A DNA stretch of 64,000 bases, taken from NCBI RefSeq assembly GCF_002223055.1, contig NZ_NKFL01000006.1, positions 3,155,524-3,219,523 of the forward strand, written 5' to 3'. Both the position numbers and the translations under genes were made by a program. Under the pieces are notes generated by a model. It saw only the letters and a list, made by a program, of their open reading frames with translations. It made no database searches and had not been told where the DNA came from. Origin of the DNA: Burkholderia sp. HI2500. GTDB taxonomy: Bacteria; Pseudomonadota; Gammaproteobacteria; Burkholderiales; Burkholderiaceae. This document shows, piece after piece, positions 1 through 7,110 of this stretch; the first letter of the stretch is position 1; every line of letters starts with the position of its first letter.

Positions 1-866
1 AGGCGATCGTCGCGACCACCGACTTCTTCATGCCGATCGTCGACGATCCGTTCGACTTCGGCCGCATCGCCGCGACCAACGCGCTGTCCGACGTCTATGC
101 GATGGGCGGCAAGCCGATCCTCGCGCTCGCGCTGGTCGGCATGCCGATCAACGTGCTGCCGCACGAAACGATCGCGGCCGTGCTGCGCGGCGGCGAATCG
201 GTGTGCGCGGACGCCGGCATCCCGGTCGCGGGCGGCCATTCGATCGATTCGGTCGAGCCGATCTACGGGCTTGCGGCAATCGGCGTCGTGCATCCGTCGC
301 GCGTGAAGCGCAATGCGGCCGCGCGCGCGGGCGACGTGCTCGTGCTCGGCAAGCCGCTCGGCGTCGGTGTGCTGTCCGCCGCGCTGAAGAAGAACCAGCT
401 CGATGCCGATGGCTATGCGCAGATGGTCGCGACGACCACCAAGCTGAACCGGCCGGGCGCCGAGCTCGCCGCGCTGCCGGGCGTGCATGCGCTGACCGAC
501 GTGACGGGCTTCGGGCTGCTCGGCCATACGCTCGAGCTGGCGCGCGGCGCGCACCTCACCGCGCGCGTGCACTATGCGTCGCTGCCGTGGCTCGCGGGCG
601 TCGAGGCGTTCGTCGCCGATGGCGTGTTCACCGGCGCGTCAGGCCGCAACTGGGCCGCATACGGCACGGACGTGCGGCTGGCCGCCACGCTGCCGCCCGT
701 CGCGCAGGCGCTGCTGACCGATCCGCAGACGTCGGGCGGCTTGCTGGTCGCGTGCGCACCGGAGGCCGTCGACGACGTGCTCGCGTGCTTCCGTGCCGAC
801 GGCTTCGACCGCGCGGGCGTGATCGGCGAGATGGTGGACGGGCCCGCACGCGTCGACGTCGCGTGA
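1..866 (+). CDS. selD: Selenide, water dikinase (selenophosphate synthetase), 5' end missing
   Basis: Makes selenophosphate from selenide and ATP, the selenium donor for selenocysteine-tRNA and selenouridine-tRNA. The reading frame is open from the first base (first whole codon at 3), so the gene starts left of the window; about 287 C-terminal residues are present. Visible family segments are TTDFFMPIVDDPFDFGRIAA followed by NALSDVYAMGG near the start, a GHSI segment, and LTDPQTSGGLLVA near the C terminus, all typical of SelD in the AIR-synthase-related (PurM-like) fold. The N-terminal part with the catalytic Cys/Sec and Lys lies outside, so I cannot say whether it is a Cys or Sec form. The next gene begins 73 bases downstream. 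Confidence 0.95.
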   Translation, partial: AIVATTDFFMPIVDDPFDFGRIAATNALSDVYAMGGKPILALALVGMPINVLPHETIAAVLRGGESVCADAGIPVAGGHSIDSVEPIYGLAAIGVVHPSRVKRNAAARAGDVLVLGKPLGVGVLSAALKKNQLDADGYAQMVATTTKLNRPGAELAALPGVHALTDVTGFGLLGHTLELARGAHLTARVHYASLPWLAGVEAFVADGVFTGASGRNWAAYGTDVRLAATLPPVAQALLTDPQTSGGLLVACAPEAVDDVLACFRADGFDRAGVIGEMVDGPARVDVA

Positions 867-902
867 CGCTCACGCGCCACACAGGATTTTTTTTGCGGTC
901 GC

Positions 903-932
903 TAGAATCGATGCCTTCCATCGAAGGCATCG
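903..932 (+). promoter_or_regulatory. Perfect 10-bp inverted repeat in the leader of the LysE-type gene, next to a TAGAAT -10-like box
   Basis: Arms CGATGCCTTC (909-918) and GAAGGCATCG (923-932) flank a 4-base loop and end 7 bases before the ATG at 940, covering the place where a ribosome site should be. A TAGAAT hexamer lies at 903-908. It could be a repressor operator or an RNA hairpin that hides the start; the sequence alone does not decide. Confidence 0.45.
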
Positions 933-939
933 ACGACCG

Positions 940-1530
940 ATGAACGACTTCCTGTTCGGGCTGATGATCGCGCTGTCGGTCGGGCCCGTTGCGCTGATGA
1001 TCGCGAACTACGGGATGCGCGCCGGCACCGCAAGCGGCGTGCGCGCGGCGGTGGGTGTCGCGATGGCCGACGGCTGCTATGCGGTCGTCGCATTCACGCT
1101 CGGTGCGATGCTCGCGAGCACGCTCGCCGCCCATCTGTCGCTGTTTCGCCTGGTCGGCGCGCTCGTGCTGCTCGCGATGGGCGCGCGGATGCTGTGGCAG
1201 GCGCTGCGGGATCGCCGCCGCACGCTCGACGGTGATGCACGGCCGCCGGGCAGCCGCCCGTTTTCATCGATGTTCTTCGTCACGCTGGCGAACCCGCTCA
1301 CGATCCTGTTGTTCTACGGTTATGCAACGGCTGCCGCCGGTGCGCATCGGCACTGGCTGCTGGGTGCCGCGTGCGTGTTTGCCGGCAGCCTCGCGGGGCA
1401 GCTCGTGTTCGCATTCGGCGGCAGCGTGATCGGGCGGATCGTGAAGTCGCCGGCGTTGCTCGCGGCGAGCCATGTGGTCGCCGCGCTTGTCGTGCTGGGT
1501 TACGGGGTGGCGGGGCTGGCGCGGCTGTAG
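940..1530 (+). CDS. LysE/RhtB-family amino acid exporter
   Basis: A 196-residue integral membrane protein of the LysE/ArgO/RhtB superfamily, which exports amino acids or similar small molecules across the inner membrane. The N-terminal segment FLFGLMIALSVGPVALMI, with its G-P motif in the first membrane helix, and the later TLANPLTILLFYG segment are the usual LysE landmarks. About six hydrophobic helices can be counted and the length is normal for the family (about 190-210). The substrate cannot be predicted. The start at 940 is the first ATG and sits directly after the inverted repeat at 909-932. It lies alone between selD and the purine permease gene. Confidence 0.85.
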   Translation: MNDFLFGLMIALSVGPVALMIANYGMRAGTASGVRAAVGVAMADGCYAVVAFTLGAMLASTLAAHLSLFRLVGALVLLAMGARMLWQALRDRRRTLDGDARPPGSRPFSSMFFVTLANPLTILLFYGYATAAAGAHRHWLLGAACVFAGSLAGQLVFAFGGSVIGRIVKSPALLAASHVVAALVVLGYGVAGLARL

Positions 1531-1775
1531 CGGTGCCGGGTGACACGCGTGCACGTGCGATTGACGTGCCGGTGTCGAGCAACCGGATAGTAATCCTGAT
1601 GGTGTGTCGACGCGCGGAGACCATTTCCTTCGTCATTCCCGCGCGTACCCGACCCGCACCGACGCACCGTCGCCGTTTCGTAGTCGGGTTCCGCATCGGG
1701 CACGCGCGTTCTATACTCCGACGCGCAGTCTACGAGAGCCGTTCTCACCCAACATCATCGAAACAAGGAACGCCG

Positions 1776-2855
1776 ATGCTGACTCGCTCCATTCTTTCCG
1801 CCGCTGCATTCTCGCTCGCAGCCTGTGCGACCGCGCCGTCGATCGCGCAGGACAACCAGGGCAACAACGCGGGCAACAATGCATTCGCCGAGACCGGTGC
1901 GCAGGGCCGCCCGGTCAAGGTCATGATCATCACGATGTTCGGTCCGGAGGGCCAGGCCTGGCTCGACCGGATCGGCCCGTGGCGCGACATCGCCGTGCCC
2001 GGTCTGTCGCCCGACTATCCGAACGTGCATTGCAACAAGCAGGACGTGTGCGTGGTCACGACCGGCATGGGCTATGCGAACGCGTCGGCGACGATCATGG
2101 CGCTCACGTTCTCGCAGCGCTTCGACCTGCGCCGCACGTACTTCCTGATTTCCGGCATCGCGGGCGTCGACCCCGCGCAAGGCACGGTCGGTTCGGCCGC
2201 GTGGTCGAAATACCTGGTCGATTTCAGCCTGCAGTGGGAGCTCGATGCACGCGAGATTCCGGCCGGCTGGAATACGGGCTTCCTCGGCATCAACACGAAG
2301 AGCCCGAACGACAAGCCGCCGCTCGACTATCGCACCGAGGTGTTCCAGCTCAACCCGCAGCTGACCGACGCCGCGGTCGCGCTGTCGCGCAACGTCGTGC
2401 TCGCCGACAGCGCGCAGGCGCAGGCCGCACGCGCGAAGTTCAACTACGCGCCGGCGAACCGGCCGCCGACGGTGATCCAGTGCGACACGTCATCGGGCAA
2501 CACGTGGTTCTCGGGCACGCTGATCGGCGAGCGCGCGCGCCAGTGGACGAAGATCCTGACCGACGGCAAGGGCACGTACTGCATGACCGCGCAGGAAGAC
2601 AACGCGACGTATGAGGCGCTCAAGCGCGCGGCGAGCGTGAAGCGGGTCGACCTGTCGCGCGTCGCGGTGCTGCGCACCGGGTCCGATTTCGACCGGCCGT
2701 ATGCGGGGCAGACGAGTGCCGACAACCTGCTGAACTACGCGGACCAGGGCGGCTTCGCCCCGGCGACCGAAAACCTGTACCGCGCGGGCAATCCGCTCGT
2801 GCAGGACATCGTGACGCACTGGGGCGAATGGCGTGACGGGGTGCCGCGCCGGTAA
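1776..2855 (+). CDS. Purine nucleoside permease (NUP) family protein, predicted lipoprotein
   Basis: A 359-residue protein of the fungal-type NUP family (Pfam NUP), named for Candida purine nucleoside permease but also common in proteobacteria. The N terminus is a signal sequence with a lipobox-like LAAC at about residues 14-17, followed by an Asn/Gln-rich linker, so it is probably exported and lipid-anchored. The body carries family-like segments such as VMIITMFGPEG and TTGMGYANASATI, and resembles the nucleoside phosphorylase fold; an enzyme or binding role is as likely as transport. I chose the ATG at 1776, preceded by AAGGAA, because the open frame further upstream has no signal peptide and overlaps the exporter gene. 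A TATACT box at 1712-1717 may be its -10. Confidence 0.85.
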   Translation: MLTRSILSAAAFSLAACATAPSIAQDNQGNNAGNNAFAETGAQGRPVKVMIITMFGPEGQAWLDRIGPWRDIAVPGLSPDYPNVHCNKQDVCVVTTGMGYANASATIMALTFSQRFDLRRTYFLISGIAGVDPAQGTVGSAAWSKYLVDFSLQWELDAREIPAGWNTGFLGINTKSPNDKPPLDYRTEVFQLNPQLTDAAVALSRNVVLADSAQAQAARAKFNYAPANRPPTVIQCDTSSGNTWFSGTLIGERARQWTKILTDGKGTYCMTAQEDNATYEALKRAASVKRVDLSRVAVLRTGSDFDRPYAGQTSADNLLNYADQGGFAPATENLYRAGNPLVQDIVTHWGEWRDGVPRR

Positions 2856-2880
2856 GTGCCGGACGACGACTCAGCCGCGA

Positions 2881-2973
2881 TCAGTGCGCGTGCGGGGCCG
2901 AACGGAACGGCGTCCATACCGGCGTGGTGTCGTCCCAGTGATCGAGCGGCGAAGGGAGTTGATCGTTCATCAT
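2881..2973 (-). CDS. Possible 30-residue peptide gene
   Basis: A short minus-strand frame starting with two adjacent ATG codons, preceded by the strong ribosome site AGGAGA at 5-8 bases. The peptide begins MMNDQLPSPLDHWDD and ends RSAPHAH; it is acidic in the middle, rich in Pro, Asp, His and Trp, and has no membrane segment. Codon choice (CTC, GAC, ACG, CCG) matches the neighbours. It lies just beyond the stop of the purine permease gene and upstream in direction from nothing else coding. I do not recognise a family. Support is the ribosome site and codon use only. Confidence 0.45.
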   Translation of the reverse strand: MMNDQLPSPLDHWDDTTPVWTPFRSAPHAH

Positions 2974-3074
2974 GTTCTCCTGCAACTAACTATCTAGCTG
3001 ACTGACTCGGCGAGTCGTCGATGGCGGGTTCGAAACGCCGCGCGCGGGGCAACCCGTTGCGCGGCGTTGCGCGT

Positions 3075-3368
3075 TTACCGGCCCCCGCCGGCGAGCTGGT
3101 TGCTTTCCGGCATCGAGCGATACGGGCCTTGCGCCAGTTCGAGCCCTTGCGGATACGAGTTGGCCTTGCGCAGGTACGCGAGCGTGCCGTCCTTGCGTGC
3201 CTGCTCGACTTCCGCGTTCACTTCGGCGCGGGTACGCGGGCCGTTGTGTTGCGAGTACCACGACGTGTTGCCGTAGTCGCCGGCATGCGGGGTGCCGGAA
3301 TCGGCGAAGGCCGGGGCGGACACGGCGAGCGTGAGGGCGAGGGCGGAGAGAAGATGGCGGCGGTTCAT
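3075..3368 (-). CDS. DUF4148 secreted protein
   Basis: A 97-residue protein with an N-terminal signal peptide (MNRRHLLSALALTLAVSAPAFA, cleaved after AFA) followed by a small hydrophilic domain containing TRAEVNAEVEQARKDGTLAYL and a later SYPQ segment. This TRAEV-ELxxARxxG pattern is typical of DUF4148, a family of short exported proteins that are abundant in Burkholderia; the function is unknown and periplasmic location is inferred. The ATG at 3368 is preceded by AGGAG with good spacing; an upstream in-frame extension of 26 residues lacks a signal peptide and was rejected. Confidence 0.8.
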   Translation of the reverse strand: MNRRHLLSALALTLAVSAPAFADSGTPHAGDYGNTSWYSQHNGPRTRAEVNAEVEQARKDGTLAYLRKANSYPQGLELAQGPYRSMPESNQLAGGGR

Positions 3369-3775
3369 GGCGAGACTCCTGGAATGTCGGAGCTGGCGCT
3401 GAGCGCTTACTCCGGTCCCATCAAGCGGGATCTGTTCGATGCGCAACGAGGTGCGCGACAGGGTTTACTCTAGGTATCTGTTCCGTCGCGATAAATGCGG
3501 CAGATGCGAATTGAATTGTCGTGTCAGTGGAACAATCGCCATCCGTACACCCGGCAGGGTTATGCGGAAATCGCTCGAACCCGCTTGCAGCGGGCCTCGC
3601 ACGGGCGCGACGACGGCGCGCGGCGACGCAGGCGGACGATTGCGTCGCCTGGCACAAAGGTTTGCTGCGGATTCGGGAAGGATCGGCTGCGCCGGGCGGG
3701 AAATGGGGCGCGGAGGCGGGGCGACACGCGGGCCTGGCAGCCCGCGTGTGCGGTTCAGTTGCTCAGTTCAGGCGC
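3369..3775. other. Intergenic region, 407 bases, no gene seen
   Basis: Lies between the starts of the DUF4148 gene and the end of ceoR. It presumably holds the promoter of the DUF4148 gene; I see no convincing coding frame, repeat or terminator in it. Confidence 0.5.
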
Positions 3776-4783
3776 TTACGCAACCCACTCGTTGATGACC
3801 GGCGTGTCGAGCGCCGGTGCGCGTTCGGCTTCCTCGAACGTGCGCTTGCTGCACGTCGCGTCGAGGCTGCCCTTGCCGCTCAGCAGCGGGCAGCGGTCGA
3901 ACACCTCGGCGATCCAGTCGACGAACACGCGCACCTTCGGCGACAGATGGCGGCTGTGCGGATACACGACCGAGATCGGCATCGGCAGCGGCTTGACGCC
4001 CGGCAGCACTTCCTTGAGCCGGCCTTCGCGCAGATGCGGCAGCACCATGAAGAGCGGCGGCTGGATCAGCCCGAAGCCTTCGATCCCGCAGGTCACGTAC
4101 GCATCCGCGTCGTTGACCGACACGATGCCTTCCATCTTCATCTCGACTTCCTTGCCGTCGGTCAGGAACGTCCAGTCGATCGTGCGGCCGGTGCGGCTCG
4201 AGAAGTAGTTGACGGCCTTGTGCTGGTTCAGGTCGTCGATCGTCTGCGGCTCGCCGTGGCGCTCGAGATAGTCGGGCGACGCGACCGTCACGCATTCGAA
4301 CAGGCCGACCCGGCGTGCGACGAGCGACGAGTCCTGCAGCGCACCGACGCGGATCACGCAATCGACCCCTTCCTGCAGCAGGTCGACCGGCCGGTCGGAC
4401 AGGCCGAGCTGCAGGTCGATGTCCGGATAGCGCGTATGGAATTCGCACAGCGACGGAATCACGAGCAGCCGCCCGATCGAACCCGGCATGTCGATACGCA
4501 ACTTTCCGTGCGGCTTCCGGTTGTTCGCCTGGAAGCTCGCCTCGGTTTCCTCGACGTCCGCGAGGATCCGCACGCATCGTTCGTAGTACGCGGCGCCGTC
4601 CGGCGTGAGCGACAGCCGGCGCGTGGTCCGGTGCATCAGCCGCACACCGAGGAATGCTTCGAGATTCTGGATGATCGTCGTGACGGACGCTCGCGGCAAG
4701 CTGAGCGTTTCTGCTGCCTTGGTGAAGCTGCTTGTATCGACGACGCGAGTAAACACCTGCATGGCCTGAAGCCGGTCCATCAC
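3776..4783 (-). CDS. ceoR: LysR-family regulator of the Ceo efflux operon (CeoR-like)
   Basis: A 335-residue LysR-type regulator of the CrgA-like group. Residues 1-60 form the winged helix-turn-helix (MDRLQAMQVFTRVVDTSSFT, then AAETLSLPRASVTTIIQNLE, then LMHRTTRRLSLT); the remainder is the periplasmic-binding-protein-like effector domain, starting near GKLRIDMPGSIGRLLV. It is transcribed away from llpE-ceoA-ceoB-opcM, with 171 bases between the starts. In B. cenocepacia a LysR gene called ceoR occupies this position, next to a salicylate-inducible efflux operon; that knowledge, not the sequence, gives the name. The protein is slightly longer at the C terminus than most CrgA-like proteins. The intergenic inverted repeat 4818-4849 is a candidate site of action. 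Confidence 0.8.
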   Translation of the reverse strand: MMDRLQAMQVFTRVVDTSSFTKAAETLSLPRASVTTIIQNLEAFLGVRLMHRTTRRLSLTPDGAAYYERCVRILADVEETEASFQANNRKPHGKLRIDMPGSIGRLLVIPSLCEFHTRYPDIDLQLGLSDRPVDLLQEGVDCVIRVGALQDSSLVARRVGLFECVTVASPDYLERHGEPQTIDDLNQHKAVNYFSSRTGRTIDWTFLTDGKEVEMKMEGIVSVNDADAYVTCGIEGFGLIQPPLFMVLPHLREGRLKEVLPGVKPLPMPISVVYPHSRHLSPKVRVFVDWIAEVFDRCPLLSGKGSLDATCSKRTFEEAERAPALDTPVINEWVA

Positions 4784-4817
4784 AACCTCCGCAATCTAAT
4801 GAGCCTCCGGAACAAGA

Positions 4818-4849
4818 AGGCTGCGCTACCTCGTGGGTAAACGCAGCCT
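4818..4849. promoter_or_regulatory. Inverted repeat between ceoR and llpE
   Basis: Perfect 8-base arms AGGCTGCG (4818-4825) and CGCAGCCT (4842-4849) separated by 16 bases, within the 171-base divergent promoter region. It may be a regulator-binding site or form a leader hairpin; I cannot tell which. Confidence 0.4.
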
Positions 4850-4954
4850 CGGATTGTTCGGGGGCGTTGAATTGTGTTGCCGGATTATAGGCATTTATCC
4901 CAATGTCTGCCGGACCCAGAATTCGTTCCATCTCGAAATGGATGCTGCATCGTC

Positions 4955-5815
4955 ATGGACGCTTCTGAATTCAGCAAATTCCTGAAGGCCGCGTTGCCCG
5001 TGCAAGCCACGGCAGGCGCGGCGCTGACGGTCGCCGAAGTCGAAATTCCCGGCTACGCGCAGGACATCGTGCTGCGACTCTACCGCCGCCCGGACAAGAC
5101 CGGGTTGCCAGTAGTGCTTTATTTCCACGGCGGCGGCTTCGTGCGCGGTTCGCTCGAAGACGCCGATTTCGCCGCGCGTTTTTTAGCAGAACGCTTACCA
5201 GCGCTCGTAGTGTCGGTCGATTATTCGCTCGCGCCGGCCTTTCCTTTTCCGGCCGCGCCGGAGGATGCGTATCGCGCCGCCGTGTGGGCCGCGACGCGCG
5301 CCCGCGCGTTCGGCGGCAACCCGAAGAAGATCGGTGTCGCGGGCCACGACGCGGGCGGCCAGCTCGCGAACTGCCTCGCGTTCATCGCGCGCGATCGCGG
5401 CGAGGTGCAGATCGTCGCGCAGGCGCTGTTCGGGCCGATGCTCGACCCCAGCATGACGCGCATCGGCGACGCCGATCGTCTTTCCTCCGACATCACCCCG
5501 CGCGAATGCGCTGCCTGTTATCGCGCGTATCTGCCGCAGGCCGCGCAACGCATGCACCCGTACGCGGCGCCACTCGAATCGGTGCGCCTCGCGGGGCTGC
5601 CGCCGACGCTCGTCGTCACCGCGCAGAACGATGTGCTGCACGTCGAGGCGGAGAAATATGCGGGCTGCCTGATCTCGTCGGGCGTGCTCACGCAGGTGAT
5701 CCGCTATCCGGACATCACGCACGCCGCGCTCGCGACGCACGAAGCCGCCTTCGAGGAAGCCGTGCGCTTCTTCCAGTGCCGCTTCCAGGCGCGCCAGCCG
5801 AACCGTTCCGAATAA
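4955..5815 (+). CDS. llpE: Lipase-like alpha/beta hydrolase (LlpE) with an Asp in the nucleophile position
   Basis: A 286-residue alpha/beta-hydrolase of the hormone-sensitive-lipase group. The oxyanion motif YFHGGGFVRG is intact, an Asp is present in VVTAQND and a His in DITHAAL. The nucleophile elbow, however, reads GHDAGG instead of the usual GDSAGG: the catalytic Ser is replaced by Asp (codon GAC). A GHDxGG elbow is characteristic of haloalkane dehalogenases and epoxide hydrolases, so this may be a different hydrolase or an inactive homologue. It is the first gene of the efflux operon, 32 bases before ceoA; llpE is the published name for the gene in this position. I chose the ATG at 4955; a longer frame from 4874 is possible. 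Confidence 0.8.
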   Translation: MDASEFSKFLKAALPVQATAGAALTVAEVEIPGYAQDIVLRLYRRPDKTGLPVVLYFHGGGFVRGSLEDADFAARFLAERLPALVVSVDYSLAPAFPFPAAPEDAYRAAVWAATRARAFGGNPKKIGVAGHDAGGQLANCLAFIARDRGEVQIVAQALFGPMLDPSMTRIGDADRLSSDITPRECAACYRAYLPQAAQRMHPYAAPLESVRLAGLPPTLVVTAQNDVLHVEAEKYAGCLISSGVLTQVIRYPDITHAALATHEAAFEEAVRFFQCRFQARQPNRSE

Positions 5816-5847
5816 CCAAAACCAATCCACGTTTACTGGAGATCCAC

Positions 5848-7065
5848 ATGGCCATCCTACGCACCTCCCGTTCCCGAATCGCGACAGCGGCGATCGTGAC
5901 GCTCGCCGTCGTCGGCCTCGGAACGTTCGGCGCGATGCGCGTGAACGCAAACGCACCGGAGAAAGCGGCAGCACCGCTGCCCGAAGTCGACGTCGCGACC
6001 GTCGTGCCGCAGACCGTGACCGACTGGCAGAGTTATTCGGGCCGCCTCGAAGCGGTCGAGAAAGTCGACGTGCGCCCGCAGGTGTCGGGCACGATCGTCG
6101 CGGTGAACTTCAAGGACGGCGCGCTCGTGAAGAAAGGCGACGTGCTGTTCGTGATCGACCCGCGCCCGTACCAGGCCGAGACCGATCGCGCAGCCGCGCA
6201 GCTCGCGGCCGCACAGGCGCGCAACGGCTACGCGCAGACCGACTGGCAGCGCGCGCAGCGGCTGATCGGCGACAACGCGATCGCCAAGCGCGACTACGAC
6301 GAGAAGCAGAATGCGGCCCGCGAGGCGACGGCGAACCTGAAGGCCGCCGAAGCCGCGCTGGAAACGGCGCGGATCAACCTCGGCTATACGCGGATCACGG
6401 CGCCGGTGTCGGGCCGCGTGTCGCGTGCGGAAATCACGCTCGGCAACGTCGTGTCGGCCGGCGCAGCGGCCGCGCCGCTGACGACGCTGGTGTCGGTGTC
6501 GCCGATCTACGCGTCGTTCGACGCGGACGAGCAGACCTACCTGCAATACATCAACGGCGCGCGCAGCGGCCGCAAGGTGCCGGTCGATCTCGGCCTCGCG
6601 AACGAAACCGGCTACTCGCGCAGCGGCGAGATCGACTCGGTCGACAACCGGCTCGACACGTCGTCCGGCACGATCCGCGTGCGCGCGCGCTTCGACAACG
6701 CCGACGGTGCGCTCGTCCCGGGCCTGTATGCACGCGTGAAGGTGGGCGGCAGCGCGCCGCACGAGGCACTGCTCGTCGACGACGCGGCGATCAACACCGA
6801 CCAGGACAAGAAGTTCGTGTTCGTCGTCGACCAGCAAGGCCGCGTGTCGTACCGCGAAGTGCAGCAGGGGATGCAGCACGGCAACCGGCGCGTGATCGTG
6901 AGCGGGCTCTCCGCCGGCGATCGCGTGGTCGTGAACGGCACGCAGCGCGTGCGCCCCGGCGAGCAGGTGAAGCCGCACATGGTCCCGATGACGGGCGGTG
7001 ACGCGCCGTCCGCGCCTTTGGCGGGCAACGCGAAGCCGGCCGCCCCGGCGAAGGCGGATTCGTAA
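5848..7065 (+). CDS. ceoA: RND efflux periplasmic adaptor (membrane fusion protein) CeoA
   Basis: A 405-residue membrane-fusion protein that links the inner-membrane RND pump to the outer-membrane channel. An N-terminal hydrophobic segment (AAIVTLAVVGLGTFGAM) anchors or exports it; then come the barrel-sandwich half-motif YSGRLEAVEKVDVRPQVSGT, a long helical hairpin rich in Ala/Gln/Glu/Lys, the second half-motif YTRITAPVSGRVSRAEITLG, and a beta-barrel plus membrane-proximal domain. Size fits the AcrA/MexA-like family. The ATG at 5848 has a GGAG site nearby. It is followed by ceoB 45 bases later. In B. cenocepacia this pump exports chloramphenicol, trimethoprim, ciprofloxacin and salicylate (known for the system, not seen here). 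Confidence 0.95.
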   Translation: MAILRTSRSRIATAAIVTLAVVGLGTFGAMRVNANAPEKAAAPLPEVDVATVVPQTVTDWQSYSGRLEAVEKVDVRPQVSGTIVAVNFKDGALVKKGDVLFVIDPRPYQAETDRAAAQLAAAQARNGYAQTDWQRAQRLIGDNAIAKRDYDEKQNAAREATANLKAAEAALETARINLGYTRITAPVSGRVSRAEITLGNVVSAGAAAAPLTTLVSVSPIYASFDADEQTYLQYINGARSGRKVPVDLGLANETGYSRSGEIDSVDNRLDTSSGTIRVRARFDNADGALVPGLYARVKVGGSAPHEALLVDDAAINTDQDKKFVFVVDQQGRVSYREVQQGMQHGNRRVIVSGLSAGDRVVVNGTQRVRPGEQVKPHMVPMTGGDAPSAPLAGNAKPAAPAKADS

Positions 7066-7110
7066 GCGGCCCGCCGCTTCGTATCCGCGTTCAACCAGAC
7101 AGAGCCACAC

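Noticed and set aside
1371..1775. N-terminal extension of the purine permease frame up to 1371
   Set aside because: It overlaps the LysE-type gene, lacks a signal peptide, and the ATG at 1776 with AAGGAA gives a proper lipoprotein signal.
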